From Cololabis saira (taxonomy: Eukaryota > Chordata > Actinopteri > Beloniformes > Belonidae): a DNA stretch of 64,000 bases. Both the position numbers and the translations under genes were made by a program. This document shows, in pieces, positions 23,193 through 34,783 of this stretch (positions are counted from its first letter, which is position 1; each line of letters starts with the position of its first letter). The DNA lies in NCBI RefSeq assembly GCF_033807715.1, contig NC_084610.1, positions 5,141,769 through 5,205,768 of the forward strand, in the 5' to 3' direction. Below the pieces are notes generated by a model. The model saw nothing but the letters and a program-made list of their open reading frames with translations, made no database searches and had not been told where the DNA came from.

Positions 23193-25050
23193 CAGCAGCC
23201 TCCTCCCTGCACCTTCAGCTGAACCTGGAGCCTCTTAGCACAATTAAATGTACGGGAATCCCTATATAAACGGTAGGACGTGAGGTTCCTAGCTATACTC
23301 TAGATAAGAAGCACATTTCACCAGTAACAGTTGGAGAGACTTCACTCAATCTGTGAAACAAGAGAGACTCCCCACAGTTCAGAACCAAAGCAGGACCCTT
23401 CCGTCACCCACAAATATCACAGGGGTATTTCTTGAAATCCTGCACTATTTCTGACGTTTTTCTCCACCAAAATGATAAATGCATCCAGAAAGTATTTATC
23501 AGTCCACAGAACCAGTTTCCAAAATCTATCTGGCTTAGATGTTTATTTTCCAAGCTGATCATCACGTGGAAGCTTTAAGATGTACAACTCCGGGCTCTGA
23601 GGAATCCTCTGGAAGATGTTTTTGCACTCGAATAGTCCTTTTATAGTAGGATCTTTTCCTTAATTAGCATGAGAAGTGGCTTTGTTCAGATATTTTAGAA
23701 AGAGCATGGGGAAAAGACAATCTCTGTTATTATCCCTGCTAAAATATTATAGATTACACCAAATTTTGCTTTTGCTTCTGTGCTTAATGGGCACAGACAT
23801 GGACATGCAACAGCATGGTTATTAAAGTGTGAGCCTTGTAGCATCTTTGTATGCTCTGCCTCTGTAGACGGATGCCTAGAAAAAGAAAAAAAAGGCCTTT
23901 GTGGAACACATTGTGAATTCTGATTATTTGGTTCTTTACTCAGACGTACCGATGCTGCCAGACGGTCGAATAATCCATTTACGTGTTAAGGTAAAACTGA
24001 AGGACAGAACAAAACCTAAGGTTGTTGTTGAGTAGGAAACATGAATATATTTTGATTTCACAGATGGATATGAAGTCTGGAACAAACTGCAGCCCAGATT
24101 ATTAAAAAAAATCAAAAAAACCAAACACCCACGAACAGTAGTAACCGACTCTGAAGGTTCTTACTTAAAGAAAAGGCCAGAAAAATTCCACCGTTGAGCC
24201 CTCAGTCTAATCGATTCTCACAAATAAAACAAAAAGGTATATAAGCATGCTGACAGACAGAAACAGATCTAATTCGTATCGATTGATAAAGACACACAAG
24301 CCCTGGGTTTTAAGGTTTAATCTGCTTTGTGAGCGCGGGGATCCTGGCTGCTTTAGCTCCGCTGCCATCTTTGTTCCTGTTTATCTAATTGAGGAAACGT
24401 TAAAATAACTTTTCACACACTTGATCTCTCTTTTCAGAAGCGTCTTTCATGTGAGACGTGCGGACGCTCCAGCGACTTCAGCTGACAATGATTCAGAGCC
24501 TAACAATGAAAGTCCAGCGCGGCAGAAACGTGGTCCTGTTTACCTGATACTCCATTAGATTTCAGCTCACAACGCCGCGGCCGAGGCTCAAAACAACCGT
24601 GAGGCTGACACGTGTTTTCAGGGGCTTTTTTAAATGATATAGAAAGAAAATTCAGCTGCAGCCGGGGTTTTTCTCCTCATCTCCCAAACACTTTGTCCAC
24701 TACAAATCAGTAATTTCATAAAAGTACAAAGGAACAAAGTTATTGCCGCTTCATTTTTGGAATAATCATCTGAAAGTAGTGGGTTTTACTATTATTTTTC
24801 ACACTCCCATGATTTATTTCACAAAACTTAAGCCCCAAAAAAGAAAAAGAAAAAATAAACATTATTGCTTCGTAGGATTTTGGAGGTTAAGATGCACTCA
24901 GGTTGATGAATGAAACCTTTTAAAAAGGGAAAGACAAAAGCAACGGTCTTAGACAAAAACAATTGATGTTGTGGAAAGAGTTATAAAACCATTTCCAAAC
25001 CATTTTGCTCTCAGTGTTTTAGTTTGAATACGATTCATCAGAAGGCAGTT
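23193..25050. other. No gene; possible conserved non-coding DNA at 24300-24620
   Basis: No repeat termini or domains were seen. 24300-24620 is of balanced composition and lacks repeats, which is why it could be conserved non-coding DNA; this is speculation from one sequence. Confidence 0.35.
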
Positions 25051-25054
25051 GCTG

Positions 25055-25526
25055 ATCTATTTTATTTATTTATTTATTTATTTTGTGCATGGTGGTCAAT
25101 CTACACACCCATGACCGAAAAGGAGCAGGATGAAGACAAGTCTTATTTTACCTGCCCCTTATTAAATACCAAAACAAAAAGAACAGTAAATGTAACCAAT
25201 ATTTACAAAAATATACACTTAAATATAACCAACCACATATATCAATAGTACTGTTTAAGTCCCAGCCTATTCATGATCATATAACTTAAATATTTTATCT
25301 TTATACATTTTTTTGAACCTAAGTAAATTTGTGCATTCCTTTAAATCATTCTGTAGAGAGTTCCACAGTTTTACTCCCACAACCGATCTGCTTGAGAGTG
25401 GTCCTTGCATGCTGATGTTTGAAATTATATTTCCTTCTATGATCTATAACTTCTAGATTTGAAAAAACAAACAACTGCTGTAGATTACTTGGTAATAATT
25501 TTGTTTTTGCCCTATGCATAACTAAT
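25055..25526 (-). pseudogene. LINE (L2/Rex1-like) 3' end, right-hand part
   Basis: On the minus strand the translation runs through a G-V-K-L-W-N-S-L motif near 25380-25360 and ends at a TAG at 25267-25269. This is the usual C-terminus of L2/Rex1/CR1 reverse transcriptases. A UTR follows and ends in an AAAT repeat (TTTATTTATTTATTTA on the plus strand, 25060-25085). The upstream part continues beyond the inserted element 25530-26944. Confidence 0.6.
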
Positions 25527-25529
25527 AAT

Positions 25530-26944
25530 GGCCGGGTTTCCCAGATCCGACCTCTCTTAAGGATTTAAGAGAGGTTCAAAGAAGGTTTGAACTAAGAGAG
25601 AACCCTAAGATACGGGTGTTTCCCAGATGACTTCTTAACACCGTTCTTTAGTTTCGCTCTTTCAGACGCTCTTTGGAGCAGCTGTCCGGTTCTGAAACCA
25701 AATAATCGATGCCAGGCAAATCGATCACCGATCACTATCAGCGCATTTTCACATGCAGCACTGCTACCTAACGCACTAATTCACTGCTGCCTGTGCGTTA
25801 TAATGAAAAATTAAGATGATAAATATAATTCAATGACCCCTTTTCATCCAAACGGTGCGTTACTCCGTTATTTCTGGCTACAGTGAGGCTTTTTTTCCCC
25901 ACACGCAGAGACCGGGAGTAAACGTGGTGGGCGTGTGTGTGCGTTCAAAAACATGAGCCAAGAGAAGGCGAGTTTCGCAAATCGCAACGTGGAATTACAG
26001 CAATCCCTGGTTTTTCGCAGGGTTATGTTCCAAAAAGAACCCGTGATAAGTGAAATTCTTTTTACAATTATAGAGGGCTTTGTAATTGCGGAGATCAGAA
26101 CCGCCTCGCACGTATTCCTCCTCTTCTGAGACGCTGCATCCCGACTCGTGTCTTTTTATCCTAAACCCCGCGGTGGGTTTTTTTCAAGAGAAGAAAATAG
26201 TTATGGGTCGTTGTCTTCGCTCTTTTTTCTTCTGGGCAAAAAGATTCTTTAATATAAACCGACACCATTGATTATATTTGAGACTGAACGATTCATCAAA
26301 GGATTCCGTTCTTCGGCTGCTGATTCCCTCTCATCACACACATAGGTGCGCTCGGGCTCGGGCACGGTGCAGGAGGATCGGTGTGACGGCTGCCTGGACA
26401 GCCGGTCCGACAGAACGTCCAGGGGACTGAAGTGCTGACGCACGAATGCGTTCATATAAACAGTTCTGCTTCGCGCACGGCGACGCGGTTGATTTGCAGC
26501 GAGAACATGCTGTATAGCAGCCAAATTATCAAATAAATGATATTCATGATGATCGTTTTATTTGTGCGCATAAAGCATATACAGGAACACACTTGTTATT
26601 CCTTATTTTTCTTTTTTTCCCCCTTTGCTGTCACCAATAAATGCTAAACAATATAAATCTAAAGTATAAAATAAATCAAAATTTGTGCGGGGTGCATTGT
26701 TTTAATATCTCATTGCTTGGTGTGATATTGATTTGCCTGACGCGGCTGGATCTGTGAGTCTTTGTTCACTAAGATGGTTGGAAAGACTGGGTCAGCAGCA
26801 TCTTTCATTTCCTTCTTAATGAAAGAGATACTTAAGCTAAGAGCAACTCTGGGAAACGCGATTTTCTTTCACAGGCTCCTTAAGAAGGTTTGAAAGAAGT
26901 CTTTCGCTGTTAAGAACTACTTAACTGATCTGGGAAACCCGGCC
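25530..26944. mobile_element. DNA element with GGCCGGGTTTCCCAGATC ends
   Basis: The two ends are exact inverted repeats of GGCCGGGTTTCCCAGATC. AAT lies directly outside both (25527-25529, 26945-26947). Subterminal AAGAGAGG/CTTAAGAAGG motifs are also partly inverted. The 3-bp flank suggests PIF/Harbinger or a relative, but AAT is not the usual TWA. No transposase frame was recognised. A block at 25868-26041 is shared, inverted, with the hAT 15310-15823. The element splits a LINE. Confidence 0.65.
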
Positions 26945-26947
26945 AAT

Positions 26948-27010
26948 GTCTGTAACTATCCAGGATGTCAGAGCAAGTTTACCCCAAGGTCACATCCCTG
27001 TGCTCTGTTA
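26948..27010 (-). pseudogene. LINE fragment, left-hand part cut off by insertion
   Basis: This continues the minus-strand LINE sequence of 25055-25526 beyond the inserted element. Joined at the AAT duplication, the reading near the junction stays LINE-like, but the stretch is short and decayed. Confidence 0.35.
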
Positions 27011-27500
27011 GCCTGTTCAATGTTAAAGTCCGTGGCAGCACAATTGGGACGGATGGAGTTTGTTTGAAAAAGCTACGAGGGGAAAACCTCTTCTGTCTAA
27101 AAGTCTGAGGTTTGCAAAACTGCGTCTGAATACGCCACAAAACCTCGGCAACAATGTCCTGCAGACAACTACAGTGGAGCTGTTTGGCTTTAATAGGCAA
27201 AACCAAACAGTATTTTTAAAGCTTGTCTGGAACTGAGTCATGCAACATGGAGACACTCTGACGGACGCCGGCGTATCTTCATCACAACGGCTGGGAAAAA
27301 GAAAATCCAGATTTTGAAATGGTTTGGTCAAAGTCCAGACATCAACCCAATTAAAATATTGTGGCAGGACCTTAAGAGAGCTGTGCGTAAGCAGATACGC
27401 AAAAACCACAATGCACTGAAGCAACACTAAAGAAAAAAATGGACCGAATGTCCACCACAACAATGCGAGAACTGATGACGTCATAGAGAAACAAATACTT
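27011..27500 (+). pseudogene. Tc1/mariner transposase remnant
   Basis: The frame 27302-27430 reads KIQILKWFGQSPDINPIKIL and continues W-Q-D-L-K-R-A-V to a stop at 27428-27430. Q/SPD(L/I)NPIExLW is the hallmark around the third catalytic residue of Tc1-family DDE transposases. Here the catalytic Glu position (NPI-E) is Lys, and upstream sequence is broken by stops and shifts. It is a dead relic with no inverted repeats seen. Confidence 0.75.
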
Positions 27501-27800
27501 TAAGTTACTGCCTGGCTGTACTTAGAAACCTAAGTGAAGCTTTAATATTGCATTTTATTTATTAATCCTGACAGAACTGGGCCCTCATTAATTTTTTTTT
27601 GTTTTTTTTCTCATTAAATTATGGAATCATTTTTCAAAATGTTTCAAAATATGCCTATTTGTGGAAAAAATATTTAGTATTTGAGTTACATAAAAGCTTG
27701 TTATTTGTTTTCTTCCTAATTTCTTCCTAAACACAAAAAGGGTTTGGCCGCTGATCAAAATTTGATGTTATCATTTAATTTTAAGTTCAGTGCGCTCAAA

Positions 27801-27945
27801 ATGTCCGGTCAGCACAAGTCCGGTGCTCAGAAAAGAAGAGAAAAGAGAAGAAGAAAATAGAGGCCTCATAGATTCTCTACACAAATATTTTAAAAAGGTG
27901 GTGACAGTGAAGCTGGAATTAAAAAAGTCAGCGTAGAGCAAGGTA
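27801..27945 (+). pseudogene. hAT transposase N-terminus (ZMYM1-like) remnant
   Basis: ATG at 27801 opens a Lys/Arg-rich peptide (MSGQHKSGAQKRREK...) like the start of fish hAT transposases annotated as zinc finger MYM-type 1-like. A TAG cuts it, and a shifted frame then reads LHKYFKK, which also occurs in that region of the family. A GGTAAGA donor-like site follows. It is broken by frameshift and stop. Confidence 0.4.
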
Positions 27946-28100
27946 AGAAACAGCTCAGCCCACGTTTACCAACCTTGTAACTTAAGCTAACTGGCTAGCT
28001 CTAATGTTAACGTCCATTAGCTTGTATAAAAACCTGAAGAGCAGAGGGAGAGGAGAGGAAGAGGAGAAGGAGAGATCCGGGCGTAGGGGGGCCCATCTTA

Positions 28101-28802
28101 GGCCCCGTTTACACATAGCCAGGTATTTACAAAAACGGATATTTCCCCCTCTACGTTTTGAAAAATTCCATCGTTTACACAAGATCGTTTTCAAAATCTC
28201 TTCGTTTACACAAATCCGCATAAATAGGCTGTTAACGTCATGCCAGCCAATCAGAATCCTGGAAAAACATCAACAAATGACACGTGACGTGTAACTTCCA
28301 GTTAAGGCTGATTTATGGTTCCGCGTTACACCAACGCAGAGCCTACGGCGTATGGTACGCGGCGATGCACACTGTACGGCGCGCATCGCCGCGTACCCTA
28401 CGCCGTAGGGTCTGCGTCGATTTAACGCGGGACCATAATTCAGGCTTTACTTCCAAGACGGAACGAGAGTCTTTGGTTTGGAGTGACAGAAGTGGAGTTA
28501 CTTTTAAGTGTGACTTTAGAATATAAAACAGGTAAAATACAAGAAAATATTGACAAATTGTAAACACAGGTCGCACACATGACGCTGGTGACGTTTCTGT
28601 TGCATAATGTAACGTTCTGAAGCTTAAATGTCCGTTTCTCTCTGTTTACAAGCAAACGTGAAAACAGAGTTTTTGAAAATCTCCACTTTGGCCGGAGTTT
28701 TCAGAAATTATTGTTTTTGGTGACTTTGAGCTCCGTTTTCGTGTAAACGAACGGCCAAAACGCATGAAAACGCCTCCGTTTTTGCTACGTGTAAACGGGG
28801 CC
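28101..28802. mobile_element. PIF/Harbinger-type non-autonomous element, copy 1
   Basis: The ends GGCCCCGTTTACAC and GTGTAAACGGGGCC are inverted repeats, extending over TAGC. TTA flanks both sides (28098-28100, 28803-28805). The interior has paired AAAACG/CGTTTT motifs and no gene. A second copy in opposite orientation is 48345-48864. This copy contains the nested MITE 28305-28446. Confidence 0.82.
28305..28446. mobile_element. PIF/Harbinger-type MITE, copy 2, nested
   Basis: AGGCTGATTTATGG at the left and CCATAATTCAGGCT at the right, with TTA at 28302-28304 and 28447-28449. The corresponding place in the sister element (48654-48656 on the opposite strand) has a single TTA and no insert, confirming the boundaries and the 3-bp duplication. 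Confidence 0.88.
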
Positions 28803-28805
28803 TTA

Positions 28806-29720
28806 GATTATTTTGTCCGGGGCCCAGGCAAGACTGTCAGCTGGCCTGTTTTGCATTCACTAAACAAATACAGTAAACCAGAGAATTTAATTCCAAGGCA
28901 TGATCAGCAGATCGAATTAAATTCACATAAATGCAAACAGCTCTAGTTACGCACTCACATACAGATTCACAGCGCTGTCACCACCCACATAGGAAGAACA
29001 AAAACAAACCCTTGTCAACCTGTGCATGCCGACGTACTAAATTACTTTTTTCAGGGATGAAGATGACAATGAGCGTCATCTTCTGCTGAATTAAGGCATA
29101 ATTGAACAACGACCCTGTCACTTTGCTGCCTGCTCACCCCTGTGATGTGAACATCATACCTCCATATTTTATGTAAAATCACTAAAGACGCTATTGTTGG
29201 CTTTGACAATCAATGAGTGCTGGGATTGTCCGCCTGTAATTTTCCCTCATGTATCTGCTCCGTCTCTTTTGTGCATCTGCGTACTTGTCAAAAGGATGTT
29301 AATGGGACTTGTAATTGTACGTTTGGCAGTTATCATAACAAAAGCGCTCTCATTGTGTGCATTCATCTGTTAAGAACAATGCAATTAGGCACATTAAGTC
29401 TGAAAAGAGCTCTTGAGTTAATGATGCCAATGTATATCTAATACAGTTTAGGAAAAAAAGTTTTTATGAGTTTGGGCAAAATTCCAAATAAGGAAATGAA
29501 CCAAAATAAAGTGAAGAATAAGCGTCTGTAACAGCATGCAGCAGTTCAATATTGAAATAATGAAAATCTTATTATCTAAGGCATAATTTAGGTTATTTCA
29601 ATATTTTGGTTCAGTTTTAAACTCATTTTAATTGTAAAATAATTGTATGTAATTAAATTAGGTTAGGTTAATTAGTAAGCTACTGCTGGCTAAACTTTAG
29701 CTACTTCAAGTAATTAGCTA
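28806..29720. other. No gene; possible conserved non-coding block 29040-29440
   Basis: Free of visible repeats. 29040-29440 has many TAAT/ATTA and octamer-like motifs and even composition, a look often seen in developmental enhancers. That is an impression, not evidence of conservation. The 74-codon plus frame at 29217-29441 has no known domain. Confidence 0.3.
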
Positions 29721-30330
29721 AAATAGATAGATAGATAGATAGATACTTTATTAATATTACTATAATATAATACTTATGCTTACCTATGAAAGTTAACTAC
29801 TATTACTTTACATTAATTCTGTTATTTTTGTACATGTAAAAAAAAACAAAAAACAACACTTCAAGAGAAGTTTAAGAAAGCAAAACAACAAAACAAAGAA
29901 TTTCATCAGAATTTTAGCACTTGATAACTTAATTTACATGTGCAAAAAAGGAGTAGGAAGAAGTGTAAACTTATTTAATCCTACCCCCATTCACTAATCA
30001 TTTAACCCATATTTATAAATACTCCCACACTGTACTCACACTACTAAATAACAGTTATTATTATTATATACTGTAATTATACTCACACACATACCTATAC
30101 ATACATACATACATACATACATACACATAGTTGAATATTTCTATATATTTGTACACACATGCCCATATAAATATTTATATAAATATACTTATTTACACTA
30201 TACTGTCTCTATTAACTGCATCTGCTCTATATCTATGTATATATTTACTTACACACATAATCACACCCATACATACGCATACATACATACATCTTCTTAA
30301 GATTCTTAACATCTCAATTTCAGGCATTGC
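29721..30330. repeat. AT-rich DNA with GATA and CATA microsatellites
   Basis: TAGA repeats at about 29726-29746 run into TACTTTATTAAT, as in LINE 3' tails. CATA repeats occur at about 30100-30125, and a shorter run near 30270-30290. GCAAAAAAGGAGTAGGAAG followed by TTAATCCTACCCC (about 29943-29988) resembles a tail motif of fish LINEs. The open frame 30131-30640 is not recognisable. Confidence 0.6.
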
Positions 30331-30689
30331 TACAGAAACGACATTTGAAACAGAAGCAGGTAGAGCCGAGCAAGGACTGGCAGAGTTTTGCTGTCGCTCA
30401 GCCTGCTGGAATCAGACCTGCTGTGTCGGGGAAACCTCCCACTGCCAGCCCAGGACTTGTGGGGTGATTGGACTCAGAAGGTGCAGGGCTCAGCCCACAT
30501 TTGCAGTGGGGCGTCACGTTTCTTATTTCACTTTGCTTGCGACTGCAGTAATGACCCTTCGTAGAGCTGCTCCGCTAAGCTTAGTCCTTAGACCCTTCCA
30601 AGCAAACCCACAGCCAGTCACAGCAATCTGTCAGTATTAACAGTATAAGACCATGTATTATCTTTAAAGTATGACTGACTATCCTCTGT

Positions 30690-31100
30690 TAGGTCTTTAT
30701 TCACAGCTCAGAAGTCATTATGGTGCTAAGCGCAAATTATATAGGCTAGCCATTAGTTATGCCTGCTGTCAATCAAAAGACCATGCCCCAATGACACATA
30801 AATCTGTTTCTTTACATTATTTTATCTGATCTGGTACACAAAGACACATCCCCCCTGAACCATTGCCACGGATGTGAAATCTACCCATTTTGAAACAAGG
30901 CTGTAATTGTGTTCATTTACATATTTTCTAATGTGTTCTTAGTTCTGCACTGGCAACCCAGAAAGAAGTTGGACTGTCATGGTTTTGGATTGAATTACTT
31001 TGGAATCAGCCTCTAGTGGCCAGTGGATGAACTGCAGTTTTCTTTAGTTTCTAGATTCTAGTCTAATTAGATGTGGCTCCTTGGTATTTACAGAGAGAAA
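30690..31100. repeat. Dispersed repeat, diverged copy
   Basis: GGCTAGCCATTAGTTATGCC, then CTGTCAATCAAAAGACC, then AACAAGGCTGTAATTGTG-like and CCTCTAGTGGCCAGTGGATG sequences occur in the same order as in 45930-46330 and, inverted, 51890-52300. The type of element is unknown to me. Confidence 0.4.
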
Positions 31101-31309
31101 AACGTCAGCAAGATGTACAAAAATGTCAAGTTTTGTTTTGCAACATTCAATGTTTCTGTCCTGAGAGCCAGTTGCCTTGGAATGGTACCACTTTGAAATG
31201 TAACTTCCTTAATTTGTACAAAATATTGATTGTCTGAACTAGTGGAGTTCAAACTCTTTAGAGATGCTTTTAAAGCTTTTCCAGCCTCTTGAACATGAAT
31301 GTGTTGGGA

Positions 31310-31871
31310 TACGGAAGAGTATTAGGGCCAGGCAGGAGAAAAATAAAAATAATATATTAGAGGAGGAAGATTTTTTTTTCATTATGCACTTCGAGAAAAA
31401 AGTCGAAATGTCGAGAAAAAAGTCGAAAAGTCGAGATTAATGTTGAAGTAGAATTTCGAGAAAAAAGTCAAAATGTTGAGAAAAAAGTCAAAATGTTGAG
31501 AAAAAAGTCAAAATTTCGTGAATAAAGTCGAAATGTTGAGATAAAAGTCAAAATGTTGAGAAAAAAGTCGAAATGTTGAGAAAAAAGTCAAAATGTTGAG
31601 AAAAAAGTAGAAATTCTAAGAAAAAAGTCAAAATGTCGAGATTAATGTTGAAGTACAATTTCGAGAAAAAAGTGGAAATGTTGAGAAAAAAGGCAAGAGT
31701 TCTACTTTATTCACGAAATTTCGACTTTTTCTCGAAATTGTATTTCAACATTAATCTTGACATTTCGACTTTTTTCTCGACATTTCGTCTTTTTTCTCGA
31801 AGTGCACAATAAAAAAAAATCTTCCACTCTCAATTTTTTTTTCTCTTGCCTGGCCCTAATACTCTTCCGTA
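31310..31871. mobile_element. Foldback element with GTCGAAATGTC satellite, copy 2
   Basis: Ends TACGGAAGAGTATTAGGGCC and GGCCCTAATACTCTTCCGTA are exact inverted repeats. Inside are GCACTTCGAG arms and about 14 units of GAGAAAAAAGTCAAAATGTT-type satellite, most in one direction. GTTGGGA (31303-31309) and GTTGTGA (31872-31878) may be a changed duplication. It is 562 bp against 377 bp for copy 1; the difference is satellite unit number. Confidence 0.8.
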
Positions 31872-31878
31872 GTTGTGA

Positions 31879-32774
31879 TGCTCCTGCACTGATAAATCAT
31901 TTAAAAAAGTATAATAAAACAGGCAACTGACAAACAGCTGAATGTCATTTAGCAATTTACATTTTTTACTTCAAGTTAACTGCTCATCCTAGAAGTGAAT
32001 GTTTCACTGGTTGGCCCTTTTTATATTCTGTTATTTTCTTCAGTACTGATTTGAAGAACAACTCAGACATTCATATTTTTGCTAAAGTTGAAAACTGTTT
32101 CTTAAACATGTTGATTTTAAGAGCTCCCAACTCTCCCAGTAGCTTTGAATTTATTTTTTTCTTCCCCAAAGAAAGAAGGGCACTGCTGTGTCTTTTTGTT
32201 TCTGTCTTTCTGATGGGCCTCCGTCTCCGTGATTGCACTCAGCAACAGCTGGTTAGTGCGCAGGCTCTGGCTCACGGTGGGTTGTGATTACCAGGTCTCC
32301 AGCTGGGTGTGCTGATGGCAGAGAACCCCCTACCCTCCACTCAACCCTGTCACCTTGGCCTCCCCTCGGGCTCCCATCCTGCACTACCTGCCCCATCGTC
32401 ACTCAGGCTGCAGTTCCACACTGATTATCCCACACTGAGTGACCGGTGGCGGGCCCACCGTCCTGCTGGCTGCAGCCTCGCTGCCAGGTGGTGAGGACGG
32501 AGGGAGGAAGCTTCACCTGCTTAAGTTATTGTGCTCATGTTGAGCGGTTTGAAGCAAGGCTGTGTCTCTCAGGTTCTGTCGCTGATTACTGTCCAGTCTG
32601 GCCTCTATGTGGAGAAAGTTGTTTGGTTTGGCTCGCAGACACGGCCTCACACGGGAAGGAAGGAGGATGGAATAAAGATGCAGCTGCACCAACTGGGGCA
32701 AGGTTAAAGACGAGTAAAATATTGGGAGTGTGCAATCACAAAATTGCAAATGGGAGATCAAAGTAAGGTCCATA
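31879..32774. other. No gene recognised
   Basis: 32280-32500 is GC-rich with short frames lacking domains (for example 32446-32766 plus). No repeat ends were seen. Confidence 0.4.
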
Positions 32775-32789
32775 TGAAATGCAGAATAT

Positions 32790-33586
32790 ATATATTTTTT
32801 TAATATCTTTTTATTTCACAAAAGAAAGACAATCAGATACATCCTTAATGACGGTAGGTCTTACAATTTTCTTTTGTGCACGCGTGCCTACTCCCGCCTG
32901 CCCCCCCCCCCCAAAAAAGCACAAAAACATACACAAAACATCAAATACCTACAGATACATAAGATACTTGAAGTAAATGACAGCAATAAAACAGCATTCA
33001 GCGGACAATTAAGTTCTCTAAACCAGAGAATACTGGGAACCAAAATTCTTGAAAAAGATGGCCACGATTATATTTTTCCAATGTTAGTTTTTCTAATGGT
33101 AGAAATGCTGTAAGTTGATCTACAAAAATCTTATAAGATGGAGGGGAATCATTCTTCCAAAATAAAAGTATACATTTCTTTGCAAAGTAAGTGATCAAAA
33201 TTAATATCCTGCATTTTTTGTTATGTAGTTGTAAATTATATGCGTCATTTAATAAATATAAACTACTGCTTAAATCAATTTTTTTGTCCAGGACTAATTG
33301 TGTAAGGGAATGGATTGAATTCCAATAACTTTGTAAATGGTTGCATTCCCAGAACATATGCATGAATGTCCCCTCCATCTTTTTACATCTAGGACACTTT
33401 GACGAAATATCCTTTGATATTTTATGCATTTTTATTGGAGTTAAGTAGAATTTGTGGATGAATTTAAAATTGGCTTCCTTAATTGTATTAGTTGCAAATG
33501 GAAAATTTACTCTTTCACAGAAATTTAACCAGGCATTTTTTTCTAAGGGTCTGCCTAATTCCTTCTCCCAAATATTTTTTAACAAC
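32790..33586 (-). mobile_element. 5'-truncated L1-like LINE insertion
   Basis: A perfect 15-bp direct repeat TGAAATGCAGAATAT flanks it (32775-32789, 33587-33601), as expected from target-primed reverse transcription. On the minus strand the insert runs from inside ORF2 to an A-rich tail (TTAAAAAAATATATA) at 32790. Upstream ORF2, ORF1 and 5' UTR were never copied, so it was dead on arrival. Confidence 0.9.
32998..33586 (-). pseudogene. L1-like ORF2 C-terminus
   Basis: About 195 residues open from the truncation point to the stop at 32998. A zinc-binding segment (C-P-R-C, then H-M-F-W-E-C about 14 residues on) matches the Cys/His end of L1 and Tx1-type ORF2 proteins, followed by W-N-S and a hydrophobic tail. 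The frame has no internal stop, so the insertion is fairly recent. No reverse-transcriptase core is present and no function is expected. Confidence 0.75.
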
Positions 33587-33601
33587 TGAAATGCAGAATA
33601 T

Positions 33602-33943
33602 TAAGGCCCGAGCATTCTTCCAATTCAGGAAACTGAGTTATGTCCTTGATCACGACAATTGAAATCCGTAAGTTTCTTAGACAGTAAAATGTGACAATGA
33701 AATCTGAAAATAATTTTTGATACATATTTACAGTACCCATAAAAATAAGAAATGGACCTGCAGAGGGGGATAATGTTGCACTTTGTTGTTCCTGTCATTC
33801 ACAGTTTTCTGTGGTGTTCATGATCCTTTCCATTCTTTTTGGAGACAATGAGACATTTTTAAATCACCCTTCAAAATCTGGTCTGCTTGGTAAAAGCAAA
33901 ACCGGGCATGTGGAGAATACGTCTGAAACAATTTGACAGGGTT
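33602..33943. other. Unassigned
   Basis: AT-rich sequence with no gene. Its right end may be the decayed upstream part of the RTE relic that becomes recognisable at 33944. Confidence 0.35.
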
Positions 33944-34456
33944 TTTGCAGATGATGCGTCGCTGTTGGCGTCATGGAGCTGTAATCTTCAAATCTCTGGA
34001 GTGAGAAGTGAGGCAGGCCATGCATGCTTCTTAACCAGGACACCGTCTCCTGGTGGTGAGTGAGGCGGTGCCTCAAGTGGAGTAGTTCAAGTATCTAGCC
34101 GTCTTGATTACGAGAGAGGAAAAAATGGAGCAGGAGGTGGAGAGGCATATCGGTGAGGCATCTGCAGTAAAGGAGAATGTGTAGCAATCTGTTGTGGTGA
34201 GGGGAGAGCTAAACCAGAAGGCAAGGATGTCAGTTTACTGGTCGATCTATGTTCCTACCCTCACCTATGATCGCCAACTGTGGACAGTGACCGAAACAAT
34301 AAGACTGCATTAGACATTAGTTTCCTCCACAAGTTGGCTGGAATCTCCCTTAGAGAATAAACCACAGTTTGGGAGAGATTGAGAGTAGAGTCGCTGATCC
34401 TCCACATCCAGAGGAACCAACTGCTGCAGGTATCTGGTTAGGATGCCTGCAACATT
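33944..34456 (+). pseudogene. RTE-type (Rex3/Expander-like) reverse transcriptase relic
   Basis: FADDASLLAS at 33944-33973 corresponds to the catalytic F/YADD box of RTE reverse transcriptases. Downstream come V-E-(stop)-F-K-Y-L, R-H-I-G-E-A-S-A-V and YWSIYVPTLTYDRQLW, in the usual order for this clade in fish. At least two in-frame stops and several indels break it. The nearest recognisable RTE 3' tail is the separate piece at 41027-42025. Confidence 0.75.
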
Positions 34457-34489
34457 CTCCTGAGCACTTTAGGACATACTTTGCTACAA

Positions 34490-34660
34490 ACTCTCAATTT
34501 CATTCTTCCTCAACACGGTAGGCCCTCGCCCTACATCCGCCTAAATGTCTGGAATCTAGAAGACCATTTTTGTTTAGGTATAGAGGTGTCAAAGTCTGGA
34601 ATAGTTGGTACCAGATTGCAAACAATTGTAGGTCCCTATTGATGAAGCATTGTAGCACGT
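34490..34660 (+). pseudogene. Possible LINE C-terminal fragment
   Basis: One frame reads RRPFLFRYRGVKVWNSWYQI, then N-N-C-R-S-L-L, similar to the RYxGxxxWNSLPxxI...SL ending of L2/Rex1-like reverse transcriptases. It is short and broken upstream, so the family is tentative. Confidence 0.4.
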
Positions 34661-34783
34661 GGCCCCCTGCAGGGCTTTGAACTAGGACCCAACACCTTTG
34701 TGTTAGCTTCAAACTTCCTACCCAGCTCCCTACCCAACCCCCTGCAAACGACACCTGGAAGTTGGTTCAAACAGACTTGAATC

